From contig JAHZAV010000015.1 in NCBI GenBank assembly GCA_019423745.1, forward strand, positions 1-56,833: a DNA stretch of 56,833 nt, written 5' to 3'. The notes under the pieces were generated by a model that was not told the origin of the DNA, did not search any database, and was given only the letters and a program-made list of their open reading frames with translations. Of the stretch, positions 42,559 to 51,411 are shown in pieces (the stretch's first letter is position 1; every line of letters starts with the position of its first letter). Both the position numbers and the translations under genes were made by a program. This stretch comes from Lachnospiraceae bacterium (GTDB lineage: Bacteria > Bacillota > Clostridia > Lachnospirales > Lachnospiraceae).

Positions 42559-43164
42559 ATGAAACAAAAGAAAATTAAAATATTTACAGCAGTAATGGCT
42601 ATGACAATGATGATGACAATGGGATGTGGAATTTCCGGGAATACTGTTACACAGAATAGCAGTTCTAAAACTGGCAATGATATTGGGCAGGATGAGGCAA
42701 AAAAAATTGCTTTTGAAGATGCTGGAGTAGAAGAAGCTGATGCAACAAGACTGAAGATAGAGCGAGATCAGGATGACGGAGTACTGCAGTATGATGTGAA
42801 GTTCAACGTGGCAGAAAAAGAATATGATTACGAAATTAATGGAACAGACGGAACAATCATAAGCGCAGATGTAGAGACGGAAAGGGCAGGAGGAAATACA
42901 GCTAAAGATCAGACCAATAGCAGCAGTAGTGGAAATACAGAAAATACAACCGGATCAAATGTGGCTGTAAGTGAGGAGGATGCTAAGGCAGCGGCTCTTG
43001 CAAGAGTAGAGGGAGCTGCCGAGACAGATATCCGCATGGAATTAGAATTCGATGATGGATATTATGTATATGAAGGAGATATTATCTATCAGCAGAAAGA
43101 ATATGAATTTGAAATTGACGCACAGACGGGTAATTTCCTGAAATGGTCGGAAGAAAGGTATTAA
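42559..43164 (+). CDS. PepSY-domain lipoprotein
   Basis: A 201-residue exported protein. The signal peptide ends in a lipobox-like M-T-M-G-C (Cys near residue 23), so it is probably lipid-anchored. Two PepSY repeats follow (about 42-110 and 135-201), each with an E-A-K-K-I-A or E-D-A-K-A-A-A helix and an E-Y-E/D-Y-E-I strand. PepSY domains often inhibit proteases or act in signalling. AAAGGAG precedes the ATG. The gene lies just after the kinase and may be its target. Confidence 0.88.
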   Translation: MKQKKIKIFTAVMAMTMMMTMGCGISGNTVTQNSSSKTGNDIGQDEAKKIAFEDAGVEEADATRLKIERDQDDGVLQYDVKFNVAEKEYDYEINGTDGTIISADVETERAGGNTAKDQTNSSSSGNTENTTGSNVAVSEEDAKAAALARVEGAAETDIRMELEFDDGYYVYEGDIIYQQKEYEFEIDAQTGNFLKWSEERY

Positions 43165-43219
43165 GAAAAGCCCTCGATGAAAGCGGTTTTAAACCGCTTT
43201 TTCCGAGGGTTTCTTTTTT
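43165..43219. terminator. Bidirectional terminator between PepSY and aroD genes
   Basis: An outer stem (GCCCTCG with CGAGGGT plus A/T-rich arms) encloses an inner perfect AAGCGGTTT/AAACCGCTT hairpin. It lies between convergent genes with a T-tract on each strand. Confidence 0.85.
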
Positions 43220-43231
43220 GATGTATTGAAT

Positions 43232-43999
43232 TTAGCAGCCTAAGGCACTGTGTACAACTTGAAGTACATCATAAAGTGCATTAGCTGAAATCTGACCAGG
43301 AGCAGAGGCCATGGATCCAGAGCCAAAAGTAAGACAAGAGCCGAATGCTTCACAGGAAAGGCGGCTGATGCTTCCTACTCCAGCCATGGACATGGTGATG
43401 ATTGGACGATCGGCATAATCAGAAGTCATTTCTTCTGTGGCGGCAAGAAGGGTAATAACATCCCGTTTACTTTGGGGCATAACTGCAATTTTAGGAATAT
43501 CTGCTCCGGCATCCTGCATCCGTCTAAGCCGATAAATGATATCATCCTTGGCAGGTGTTTTATGGAAATCATGATTTGATGCTACAACTTTTGTATTGTT
43601 TTCATGAATGAAGCCAATTAAATCTGCAACAATTTGATCCCCTGTAAAGAATTCCACATCAATCAAATCTGCAAGACCGGATTGTGCCACAAGTTTATTT
43701 AAGTTTACATAGGAGACGGTGTCCATTTCATGTACACCGCCTTCTTTTTTTGTGCGAAAAGTGAAAAGAAGAGGAATGTCTTCCAGGATGTTTCGAATAT
43801 CTTTCAGGAGCTTTAGCACTTCATCAGTATTTTCAACTTCTTCGAACCAGTCTGCGCGCCATTCCATTAGATCCATGGGCATAGACTTGTATCGTCTGGT
43901 AAGAGAGAGAATTTCATCCTTTGTTTTTCCTACATTAGGAATACAGATGGCGGGAATTCCGCTTCCAAGTTCCAGATTTCTGATTTTTACTGTATGCAT
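43232..43999 (-). CDS. aroD: 3-dehydroquinate dehydratase, type I
   Basis: A 255-residue class I dehydroquinase that interconverts 3-dehydroquinate and 3-dehydroshikimate through a Schiff-base lysine. The active site shows E-W-R-A-D near residue 45, the His of V-A-S-N-H-D-F, the lysine in I-P-K-I-A-V-M-P and the substrate loop G-x-x-S-R-L-S. The ATG at 43999 has GGAGG upstream; a frame starting 30 bases earlier includes that site and is rejected. It is downstream of a YdiB-like gene by 19 bases, the same ydiB-aroD order as in E. coli. Its use may be catabolic, anabolic or both. Confidence 0.94.
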   Translation of the reverse strand: MHTVKIRNLELGSGIPAICIPNVGKTKDEILSLTRRYKSMPMDLMEWRADWFEEVENTDEVLKLLKDIRNILEDIPLLFTFRTKKEGGVHEMDTVSYVNLNKLVAQSGLADLIDVEFFTGDQIVADLIGFIHENNTKVVASNHDFHKTPAKDDIIYRLRRMQDAGADIPKIAVMPQSKRDVITLLAATEEMTSDYADRPIITMSMAGVGSISRLSCEAFGSCLTFGSGSMASAPGQISANALYDVLQVVHSALGC

Positions 44000-44018
44000 C
44001 TTTTTACCTCCTTGAATA

Positions 44019-44906
44019 TCAGTCTTCATAAGAATAAGAAATCCCCAGTTTTTCTTTCATATATTCGCTGTCTACCCGTTTACCCAACATGAGTTCAATA
44101 GCGGCAATTGCCTGGAAAAGCATCATGCCTTGACCGTTCATTGTCTTACAGCCCGCTTTTCTTGCCATTTTCAGCATTGCTGTTTCATGGGGAGAGTAGA
44201 TAACATCGGTTACGATCAGCTCTGGTGAAAAAAAGGAAGCATCAGGAATATAAGTCTGTCCCTCTAAAGGCTTCATGCCTACTCCGGTAGCATTGGTGAA
44301 TAAATAGCTGGAGGCCATTTCCGATTTCAGGCAATCCAGATCTTCCAGAGGATAAAACGTGGCTTTACAGTTTGTATTTTCATTAATCTTCTTTACGGTT
44401 TCCAATGCATTGTCACGAAAGGCGTCATCTCTGGCAAAAATAGACATTTCTCCTACACCATCAAGAGCAGACTGAATCTGTACAGCTGTTGCGGCACCGC
44501 CAGAGCCTACAATAGTTACTTTTTTCCCGGTGGGATCAATGTGGTTATCCTTCAAAGACTGTACATATCCAATTCCATCCGTATTATGTCCGATCAGATA
44601 TCCATCTTTATTGACGATAGTGTTGACTGCACCGCAGAGCTTTGCAGCCGGTGAAACTTCATCCAGATATTTGTGTACAATAGTTTTGTTAGGCATAGAG
44701 ATATTGGATCCCCTCATTTTCAGAGCCCTGAGACCTTTGATGGCATCCTCCAGTTCATCAGCACCTACTTCAAACGCCAGATTTACAATATCTACACCTA
44801 ATTTTTCGTAAGCGGCGTTGTGTGTAGCAGGAGATTGTGAATGGCGGATCGGGTATGCCATAAGACCGATTAATTCCGTATGTCCGGTAATCTGATATCT
44901 TTCCAT
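44019..44906 (-). CDS. ydiB: Quinate/shikimate dehydrogenase, YdiB-like
   Basis: A 295-residue dehydrogenase closely resembling YdiB rather than biosynthetic AroE: E-L-I-G-L-M-A-Y-P-I-R-H-S, L-K-M-R-G-S-N-I-S-M-P-N-K, S-P-A-A-K-L-C-G-A-V-N-T-I-V-N and G-H-N-T-D-G-I-G are all visible. The catalytic lysine and aspartate are kept. The dinucleotide loop G-S-G-G-A-A-T-A-V is followed by F-A-R-D-D, so either cofactor is possible. YdiB enzymes oxidise both shikimate and quinate. AAAAGGAG precedes the ATG. It is the first gene of a ydiB-aroD pair. Confidence 0.88.
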   Translation of the reverse strand: MERYQITGHTELIGLMAYPIRHSQSPATHNAAYEKLGVDIVNLAFEVGADELEDAIKGLRALKMRGSNISMPNKTIVHKYLDEVSPAAKLCGAVNTIVNKDGYLIGHNTDGIGYVQSLKDNHIDPTGKKVTIVGSGGAATAVQIQSALDGVGEMSIFARDDAFRDNALETVKKINENTNCKATFYPLEDLDCLKSEMASSYLFTNATGVGMKPLEGQTYIPDASFFSPELIVTDVIYSPHETAMLKMARKAGCKTMNGQGMMLFQAIAAIELMLGKRVDSEYMKEKLGISYSYED

Positions 44907-45095
44907 AATTATTCGCTCCTTTTGTTATGTTTTCTCTGTTTATATTTTAACAAAATGGGTATTGGTAATCCAATACAAAATATACACAGAAACAATAGAT
45001 ATAAGTTATTGGATGAAAAACTACAAAAGCAAAGCTTCTAAACCATGAAAAGGGTGCATATATTCTAACAGCATAAGTGGAAGGGGCTAAGGAAC

Positions 45096-46568
45096 ATGGA
45101 CAATTATCAGCTATATAAGGATATACAGGTAAGGACAAATGGAGAAATCTACATAGGAGTGGTGGGGCCGGTCAGAACAGGGAAATCAACGTTTATTAAA
45201 AGATTTATGGATGTTCTTGTCCTGCCTAATATGACAGAGGAACATGCAAAAGCAAGAACCAGGGATGAATTGCCGCAATCGGCATCTGGAAGAACGATTA
45301 TGACTACAGAACCTAAATTTGTCCCAAAAGAGGCAGCGCGGATCAATTTAACAGAGGATGTTGCAGTAAAAATCAGGTTGATTGACTGTGTGGGATACAT
45401 GACAGAGGGGGCAGTGGGACATGAGGAAGGAAAGGAAGAAAGAAAGGTAAAGACCCCCTGGTTTGATTATGAAATTCCGTTCACTAAGGCTGCAGGGATT
45501 GGTACACAGAAGGTGATTCATGACCATTCTACAATAGGGATTGTTGTGACAACAGATGGCAGTATCGGAGAAATAGAAAGAAGGAATTATTTAGAACCAG
45601 AAGAACGTACAATTCGGGAATTGCAAAGTATCGGAAAACCTTTTGTTGTGCTGGTGAACAGTAAAAGACCGATGGGAGAGGAGGCAAAAGAAACTGCAGA
45701 GTATATCCGACAGCAGTATAAGGTGCAGGCAATACCGGTAAACTGTGAACAGTTGAAGGAAGAGGACATTCATAAAATTATGAAAGCGGTACTCTTCGAA
45801 TTTCCTATTGCCGAGATTCAGTTTTTTATTCCTAAATGGGTAGAAATGCTTCCCAGAGAACATGCAATCAAGCAGGAGCTTCTTATACATATTCGTGAGG
45901 TGCTGGAGCAGCTTGAGGAAATTCGTGATGCAGTATCTGGTGTATTAAAGCCAGACAGCCCATATATAGAAGAGATGAAAGTGGATCAAATCAAGATGGA
46001 TACGGGCTGCGTAAAAATACGGATAAAGGTAGGTGAGGAATATTATTATCAGGTGCTAAGCGAACTGACTGGAGCAAATATTAAAGGGGAATACGAATTA
46101 ATATCGGAGCTTCATCGTTTGTCCGAGATGAAAAAAGAATATGAAGGAGTACAGGATGCATTCGCCAGTGTGCGGATGAAGGGATACGGAGTTGTAAAAC
46201 CGGTAAGAGAGGAAATTACTCTTGATGAGCCGGTAGTAATACGTCAGGGAAATAAGTATGGCGTGAAGATTCATTCTCACGCTCCGTCTATTCATCTGAT
46301 CAAAGCTAATATTGAGACGGAGATTGCCCCGATCGTGGGAAGCGAGCAACAGGCAGAAGACCTGATCCGCTATATCAGGGACGCGAAGGGTTCTGAAGAA
46401 GGAATCTGGGGAACCAATATTTTCGGAAAATCAATTGAAGAACTGGTGATGGATGGAATGCAGAATAAGATTTCAATGATCAATGATGAAAGTCAGATCA
46501 AACTTCAGGATACTATGCAGAAAATTGTCAATGACAGTAATGGAGGAATGGTCTGTATTATCATATAG
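45096..46568 (+). CDS. spoIVA: Stage IV sporulation protein A (spore coat morphogenetic ATPase)
   Basis: A 490-residue ATPase that polymerises on the forespore surface as the base of the spore coat. The Walker A motif is G-P-V-R-T-G-K-S-T near residue 24. The family N-terminus Y-K-D-I-Q-V-R-T-N-G-E-I-Y-I-G-V and the C-terminus ending G-G-M-V-C-I-I-I are intact, and the length is standard. It marks the organism as a spore-former. It stands alone, with a 189-base gap upstream; a sigma-E promoter would be expected there but I could not assign one with confidence. Confidence 0.97.
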   Translation: MDNYQLYKDIQVRTNGEIYIGVVGPVRTGKSTFIKRFMDVLVLPNMTEEHAKARTRDELPQSASGRTIMTTEPKFVPKEAARINLTEDVAVKIRLIDCVGYMTEGAVGHEEGKEERKVKTPWFDYEIPFTKAAGIGTQKVIHDHSTIGIVVTTDGSIGEIERRNYLEPEERTIRELQSIGKPFVVLVNSKRPMGEEAKETAEYIRQQYKVQAIPVNCEQLKEEDIHKIMKAVLFEFPIAEIQFFIPKWVEMLPREHAIKQELLIHIREVLEQLEEIRDAVSGVLKPDSPYIEEMKVDQIKMDTGCVKIRIKVGEEYYYQVLSELTGANIKGEYELISELHRLSEMKKEYEGVQDAFASVRMKGYGVVKPVREEITLDEPVVIRQGNKYGVKIHSHAPSIHLIKANIETEIAPIVGSEQQAEDLIRYIRDAKGSEEGIWGTNIFGKSIEELVMDGMQNKISMINDESQIKLQDTMQKIVNDSNGGMVCIII

Positions 46569-46617
46569 TTCGAGGAAATTTAAAAGTCGGAAGTATGGAA
46601 AAAGTACAAAAGAAAAC

Positions 46618-46646
46618 TTGACACATAAACAGCACATGAATATAAT
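46618..46646 (+). promoter_or_regulatory. Consensus promoter of the ABC exporter operon
   Basis: Perfect TTGACA (46618-46623) and perfect TATAAT (46641-46646) with 17-base spacing, about 50 bases before the ATPase ATG. Confidence 0.8.
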
Positions 46647-46698
46647 TGTATTAAAATAATAATACAGTGAGCGATACAGGCAGATAAAGGAGATTATT

Positions 46699-47391
46699 AT
46701 GTTAGAGGTGTGGGAATTAACAAAATATTACGGGAAAAACCTGGCAGTGGATCGAGTAAGCTTTCAGGTGCCGGATGGACAGATTGGCATTTTGCTGGGG
46801 CCAAACGGCGCCGGAAAGTCCACGATCATTAAAAGTATAGCAGGATTACTAAGATACAATGGCCAGATCAGGATCTGTGGCATTTTGTCTAAAGAACTGG
46901 ATGCAAAAAGAATCTTTGGATATGTTCCGGAGATTCCTGCTATGTTTGATGCACTGACAGTAAGAGAACACATTGAATATATGAAAATGGCTTATTCATC
47001 TGATATTACAGAAGAGGAAATTGACAATCTGCTTACAAGATTCGAATTGCGGGACAAGCAGGACAAGCTGGGAAATGAGTTGTCCAAAGGAATGATGCAA
47101 AAGGTAAGTATATGTTGTGCACTGGCGGTAAAGCCCAAAGTTATACTCCTTGACGAGCCTATGGTGGGGTTGGATCCACAAGCGATAAAAGAATTGAAAG
47201 AAGTCATTCTGGAGCTTAAGGCTCAGCAGGTGACAGTGCTTATTAGTACTCATATGCTTGAGATGGTTGAAGAACTTTGGGATATTATGTTTGTGATGAA
47301 GAAAGGAAAGGTGATTGGTTCCTACCGTAAAGAAGAAGTAGGAGATAAGGATCTGGATGACCTGTTCTTCGAGATGACAGGTGGTGAGTAA
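46699..47391 (+). CDS. ABC transporter ATP-binding protein
   Basis: A 230-residue ABC ATPase. Walker A is G-P-N-G-A-G-K-S-T, the signature loop is the variant L-S-K-G-M-M-Q-K, and Walker B is V-I-L-L-D-E-P-M-V-G-L-D-P, with the switch histidine in I-S-T-H. Such exporters with a large polytopic permease next door often act on antimicrobial peptides or lipids, but no substrate can be assigned. AAAGGAG lies upstream. The stop overlaps the ribosome binding site of the permease gene. Confidence 0.92.
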   Translation: MLEVWELTKYYGKNLAVDRVSFQVPDGQIGILLGPNGAGKSTIIKSIAGLLRYNGQIRICGILSKELDAKRIFGYVPEIPAMFDALTVREHIEYMKMAYSSDITEEEIDNLLTRFELRDKQDKLGNELSKGMMQKVSICCALAVKPKVILLDEPMVGLDPQAIKELKEVILELKAQQVTVLISTHMLEMVEELWDIMFVMKKGKVIGSYRKEEVGDKDLDDLFFEMTGGE

Positions 47392-47392
47392 G

Positions 47393-48967
47393 ATGAAGGC
47401 ATTGTGGTATCTGACGAAGAGAAGTTTTATAAATCGCTTGAAGAGGGCACTTCATAAGCCGGTTTCTTATTTGTATTTTATATTGATTATCGTGTATGCG
47501 GTTATCATTATTTTTAGTTTTGGAAGTCTTGCAGAGGTCGGTGGAGTAGAAGATAAACGGGGAATTGTCTATTTAATGACAGTGTGGATTTATTTTATCT
47601 TTTGTTCCAATTTTCTTTCTTATGCAAAGATGAAGGGAATTATTTTCAGACCAAGTCATGCCCATTTGGTATTTACAGCACCAATCAGCTCCAAAGTGGT
47701 TCTGCTTCATGGAGCCATACTCAATTATACAGTAACCTTTTTTGCAGACTTGCTTTTTTCTGTAGCTGCTTTCTGGATCTTTGATGTGCCTCTGGCAAAT
47801 GCGGTTTTGTTGTTTTTCTTTACCTTTATTGCGGAAACCGCATTTGAGGCAGGCTTAATTGTTTTTCTCTATTCCGGTGAGGAACGGTTCAGAAAATGGA
47901 TTACGGCAGTCCGTATTGGAATTTTTCTGATTTTAGCAGCTGTTGCTGCAACAGCAGGATGGTATCTGGTGCGGGAAGGACTCAACATATCCAGTGCGCT
48001 GCATTTTCTGGAATCTCCAGTTCTTCAAATGATTCCGGTGGCAGGCTGGAATATGGCAGCAGTGCGATTTATTGTTTTAGGCAGAGATATGTGGAATACA
48101 ATTGGTATGGTTCTTTATATTGTCTTATGCGTTGTGATGCTGTTTGCGGCATATCGAATTAAATGCAGCGGGGAATATTATGAGGATGCAGCCAAGTTTG
48201 CCGATGACTATAAGAAGCTGAAAGAGAAAAGCAAAAAGGGAGAAAGTTCCATTCCATGGGGAAAGAAGAGATACCGGTTATCTAAGGCATCGTATAAAGG
48301 AACTGGTGCTAAGGCTATTTTTTATCGGCAGCTTTCCGAATACAAAAAAGAAAGATTTTTTATATTTGGCGGTTTTACATTGACAGCACTAATTGGGGCT
48401 GTAGTTTGCATTGTGTTTGTGGATCCGGCTGCGGAATTTTCATCTCAGCTTCCGCCGGGAGTTGTATTGATGGGAATCATAGCTTATGTGACGTTTATTG
48501 GAACCGGATTTCTAGGAAAGTGGGGAAAGGAGCTGGAACTTCCATATATCTATCTGATTCCTGCTCCGGCAGTGAAAAAGCTTTGGTATGCAACCTTAAT
48601 CGATCATATTAAATCACTGATTGATGTATCAATTTTTGCAATTCCGGTAGCTATTGCCTGGAAGATTCCCATGTATCAGGTGCTAACGATTATTATAACT
48701 TACGTGTTACTGCAAGCAAATCGATTGTATGTTAAAGTTTTAGGAGAGAGTATTTTTGGGCGTACGCTGGGAGAAACGGCAAAACAGTTTTTCCGTATGG
48801 GTGTACAAGGTGGCGTAATAGGAATCGGGATTGTTCTTGCTGTAGTAGCAGGTTTCCTAAATTTCAATTTACTCTTCCTAATTGTGCCAGTTTATAGTAT
48901 GATAATAACAGTTCTGATCGCCGCTTTGAGTGTTCCAAGATTTGAGACTATGGAGCAGTGGGAGTAG
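47393..48967 (+). CDS. ABC exporter membrane protein
   Basis: A 524-residue integral membrane protein with ten or more hydrophobic segments, matching the putative ABC exporter permease family found beside such ATPases in Firmicutes. A cytoplasmic basic loop is near residues 260-310. I place the start at ATG 47393, directly after the ATPase stop; GTG codons 6-12 bases earlier are possible. The substrate is unknown. Confidence 0.8.
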   Translation: MKALWYLTKRSFINRLKRALHKPVSYLYFILIIVYAVIIIFSFGSLAEVGGVEDKRGIVYLMTVWIYFIFCSNFLSYAKMKGIIFRPSHAHLVFTAPISSKVVLLHGAILNYTVTFFADLLFSVAAFWIFDVPLANAVLLFFFTFIAETAFEAGLIVFLYSGEERFRKWITAVRIGIFLILAAVAATAGWYLVREGLNISSALHFLESPVLQMIPVAGWNMAAVRFIVLGRDMWNTIGMVLYIVLCVVMLFAAYRIKCSGEYYEDAAKFADDYKKLKEKSKKGESSIPWGKKRYRLSKASYKGTGAKAIFYRQLSEYKKERFFIFGGFTLTALIGAVVCIVFVDPAAEFSSQLPPGVVLMGIIAYVTFIGTGFLGKWGKELELPYIYLIPAPAVKKLWYATLIDHIKSLIDVSIFAIPVAIAWKIPMYQVLTIIITYVLLQANRLYVKVLGESIFGRTLGETAKQFFRMGVQGGVIGIGIVLAVVAGFLNFNLLFLIVPVYSMIITVLIAALSVPRFETMEQWE

Positions 48968-49007
48968 AAGGGCGGCATAAGAAAAAATCAGCTAAGAAGG
49001 TGAAAAA

Positions 49008-49484
49008 ATGTTATCAGAAGAGTATGTTACACTGGAAATTGAAAAGGCAAAGCATATTGCTCTTGTTGCCCATGATGGAAAGAAAAAGGAACTAGTAGAA
49101 TGGTGCGATAGGAACAAAGATATTCTGAAAAGTCATTTTCTGTGCGGAACGGGAACAACAGCCCGTTTGATCGCAGAACGCACCGGACTTCCGGTCAAAG
49201 GATACTGCAGTGGCCCTCTAGGAGGAGACCAGCAGATAGGTGCTAAAATAGTAGAGGGTCAGATTGATTTTATGATTTTTTTATGGGATCCTCTGGAAGC
49301 TCAGCCTCATGATCCGGATGTAAAGGCATTGCTGCGAATTGCGGTAGTTTATGATATACCAATTGCCAACAATCTTGCTACAGCGGATTTTATGCTTCAT
49401 TCCAAGTATATGAATGAGCCATACAGCAGAAAAGTGGAAAATTTTAATAAGACGATACAGGATCGGGTAGAAAAAATGAAATAG
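49008..49484 (+). CDS. mgsA: Methylglyoxal synthase
   Basis: A 158-residue enzyme that converts dihydroxyacetone phosphate to methylglyoxal, a bypass that releases phosphate when triose phosphates accumulate. Motifs are A-L-V-A-H-D-G-K-K, the phosphate-binding G-T-G-T-T near residue 47, S-G-P-L-G-G-D-Q-Q-I-G and F-L-W-D-P-L-E-A-Q-P-H-D-P with the catalytic aspartates. AGAAGGTG precedes the ATG. It follows the ABC permease by 40 bases and may be co-transcribed. Confidence 0.96.
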   Translation: MLSEEYVTLEIEKAKHIALVAHDGKKKELVEWCDRNKDILKSHFLCGTGTTARLIAERTGLPVKGYCSGPLGGDQQIGAKIVEGQIDFMIFLWDPLEAQPHDPDVKALLRIAVVYDIPIANNLATADFMLHSKYMNEPYSRKVENFNKTIQDRVEKMK

Positions 49485-49519
49485 TCAGCGTTGCACTGGC
49501 ACAGACCGATAAGCTACAT

Positions 49520-49565
49520 AGACCTCTTTATCAGAGAATGACTGGTAAAGGGGTCTTGTTTTTTT
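49520..49565 (+). terminator. Rho-independent terminator after mgsA
   Basis: AGACCTCTTTATCAG pairs with CTGGTAAAGGGGTCT with a few wobble pairs, followed by TTGTTTTTTT. Confidence 0.85.
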
Positions 49566-49597
49566 AAATCAATAAATGAGATTTTGTTATATTCACC

Positions 49598-49626
49598 TTG
49601 ACAGAAAATGTGAACTGTGATATTTT
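49598..49626 (+). promoter_or_regulatory. Predicted promoter of the sodium:solute symporter gene
   Basis: TTGACA (49598-49603), 17 bases, then TATTTT (49621-49626) with an extended -10 TGA directly before it. Confidence 0.6.
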
Positions 49627-49636
49627 TATTAAAAAT

Positions 49637-49661
49637 AATTTAGCACTTTAAAGTGTTGCGG
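49637..49661. repeat. Dispersed TTTAAA-centred palindrome, copy C
   Basis: Contains the perfect 12-base palindrome CACTTTAAAGTG (49644-49655), preceded by AATTT and followed by TTGCGG. It resembles copies A and B and lies between the symporter promoter and its ribosome binding site. Confidence 0.5.
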
Positions 49662-49694
49662 TTTAAAGTAAAGAAGAAAGAAGAGGGAAGAAAA

Positions 49695-51224
49695 ATGGCA
49701 GCAAAACTAATTATTTTGATCCTGTTTTTTGCCGTTATGGTTGGAGTGGGAATTTACGCAAGAAGGCATACCAGGAGTGTAGATGGATTTGTATTAGGCG
49801 GACGTTCTGTTGGTCCATGGCTTACAGCCTTTGCATATGGTACCTCTTATTTCTCTGCAGTTGTCTTTGTGGGTTATGCCGGACAGTTCGGCTGGAAATA
49901 TGGTTTGGCTTCCACTTGGATAGGAATAGGGAATGCAATAATCGGAAGTCTGTTGGCCTGGGCGGTTCTGGGAAGACGAACTCGAATTATGAGCCAGCAT
50001 TTAAAATCAAGAACAATGCCGGATTTCTTTGGAAGCAGGTATGAAAGCAGGGCTTTGAAAATTACAGCTTCAGCTATTGTGTTTATTTTCCTTGTTCCAT
50101 ATACGGCCTCTATTTACAATGGATTATCCAGATTGTTTGAAATGGCTTTCAACATACCCTATACAATGTGTGTTGTAATTATGGCCATTATTACAGCTGT
50201 ATATGTTATATTAGGTGGATATATGGCAACGGCAATTAATGACTTCATTCAGGGAATTATTATGTTGATTGGTATTGTTGCCGTGATAGGTGCAACACTA
50301 AACGGACAGGGTGGTTTTTTGCAGGCGGTAAGAAAAATGGCGGAAATTCCAAGTGATGCATCTGTTACATTAGGGCAGCCGGGGGCCTTTACCTCTTTTT
50401 TCGGACCGGATCCTGTAAATCTTCTGGGAGTTGTGATCCTGACTTCTTTGGGAACTTGGGGACTGCCACAGATGATTCATAAATTTTATGCGATCCGAGA
50501 CGAAAAATCGATTCATACAGGGACAGTCATCTCGACTCTTTTTGCCATTGTTATTTCAGGGGGATGCTACTTCCTGGGGGGATTTGGAAGATTATTTGAT
50601 TCAGCCAATATTTATGATCAAAATGGTTCAGTAATCTACGACAGTATAATTCCTTATATGCTCTCAAAATTGCCGGATATATTGGTTGGAATTGTTGTGA
50701 TACTGGTGTTGTCCGCCTCCATGTCAACCCTTTCCTCCCTGGTTTTGACATCAAGTTCTACATTGACACTAGATTTTTTGAAAGATACTGTTCTCAAAAA
50801 AATGAGTGAAAAGAAACAAGTAATTGTGATGCAGGTACTGATTGTATTTTTTATTGCCCTATCTGTTATTATGGCATTAGATCCGCCGGCCTTTATTGCA
50901 CAGCTTATGGGAATTTCATGGGGGGCTCTGGCAGGAGCTTTCCTGGCACCGTTCCTCTATGGTTTGTATTGGAAAGGAGTAACAAAAGCTGCCGTATGGG
51001 CCAGTTTTATTGTAGGAGTCGGACTTACAGTTTCTAATATGTTTTTGCACTATATAGAGTCTTCCATCAATGCCGGAGCCATCGCCATGCTTGCGGGAAT
51101 GGTGGTTGTTCCTGCGATCAGTGTGGTAACACCAAAACTGTCAAAAGAACATATAGATGAAATCTTTGTGTGCTATGAGGAAACAGTTACTGTTAAAAAG
51201 AAACATTCTCTGAAAGAGGAATAG
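49695..51224 (+). CDS. Sodium:solute symporter family protein
   Basis: A 509-residue secondary transporter with about thirteen hydrophobic segments. Family features include G-G-R-S-V-G-P-W-L-T-A-F-A-Y-G-T-S-Y-F-S in helix 1-2, S-R-T-M-P-D-F-F-G-S-R-Y, and L-S-A-S-M-S-T-L-S-S-L-V near residue 350. Relatives carry proline, pantothenate or other small solutes; the substrate here is not clear. The ATG at 49695 has GAGGGAAG upstream; a longer frame from 49653 is not supported. It is monocistronic and downstream of a promoter plus palindrome. Confidence 0.88.
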   Translation: MAAKLIILILFFAVMVGVGIYARRHTRSVDGFVLGGRSVGPWLTAFAYGTSYFSAVVFVGYAGQFGWKYGLASTWIGIGNAIIGSLLAWAVLGRRTRIMSQHLKSRTMPDFFGSRYESRALKITASAIVFIFLVPYTASIYNGLSRLFEMAFNIPYTMCVVIMAIITAVYVILGGYMATAINDFIQGIIMLIGIVAVIGATLNGQGGFLQAVRKMAEIPSDASVTLGQPGAFTSFFGPDPVNLLGVVILTSLGTWGLPQMIHKFYAIRDEKSIHTGTVISTLFAIVISGGCYFLGGFGRLFDSANIYDQNGSVIYDSIIPYMLSKLPDILVGIVVILVLSASMSTLSSLVLTSSSTLTLDFLKDTVLKKMSEKKQVIVMQVLIVFFIALSVIMALDPPAFIAQLMGISWGALAGAFLAPFLYGLYWKGVTKAAVWASFIVGVGLTVSNMFLHYIESSINAGAIAMLAGMVVVPAISVVTPKLSKEHIDEIFVCYEETVTVKKKHSLKEE

Positions 51225-51269
51225 TATACAAATTCAGGGAATCTCACTTCATGCGGCCATGTGAAAAGG

Positions 51270-51299
51270 TTGACATATTTAAAGACGCTGTGATATAAT
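51270..51299 (+). promoter_or_regulatory. recA promoter P1 (extended -10)
   Basis: Perfect TTGACA (51270-51275) and TATAAT (51294-51299) at 18-base spacing, with TG at 51291-51292. A second possible promoter lies at TTGACA (51333-51338) and TACTAT (51356-51361) with 17-base spacing. Confidence 0.65.
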
Positions 51300-51376
51300 T
51301 ATGTCTGCAAAAAAGGTTTTAAAAAAAGTGTATTGACATTTGAAAGCAACTATAATACTATATAAAACAGTAAGAA

Positions 51377-51390
51377 CGAACATTCGTTCG
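51377..51390. promoter_or_regulatory. LexA (SOS) box of recA
   Basis: CGAACATTCGTTCG matches the Gram-positive LexA/DinR operator core GAAC-N4-GTTC and is a near-perfect dyad. It lies 22 bases before the recA ATG and just downstream of the second promoter, consistent with SOS repression. Confidence 0.9.
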
Positions 51391-51411
51391 TGTTGACAAG
51401 GAGAGTATGTT

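Noticed and set aside
44907..45095. Sigma-E promoter before spoIVA
   Set aside because: A sigma-E promoter is expected, but no -35/-10 pair with proper spacing was convincing by eye.
51225..51269. Inverted repeat between the symporter gene and recA as a terminator
   Set aside because: The TCAC...GTGA dyad is short and has no T-run; it may be chance or a weak structure.
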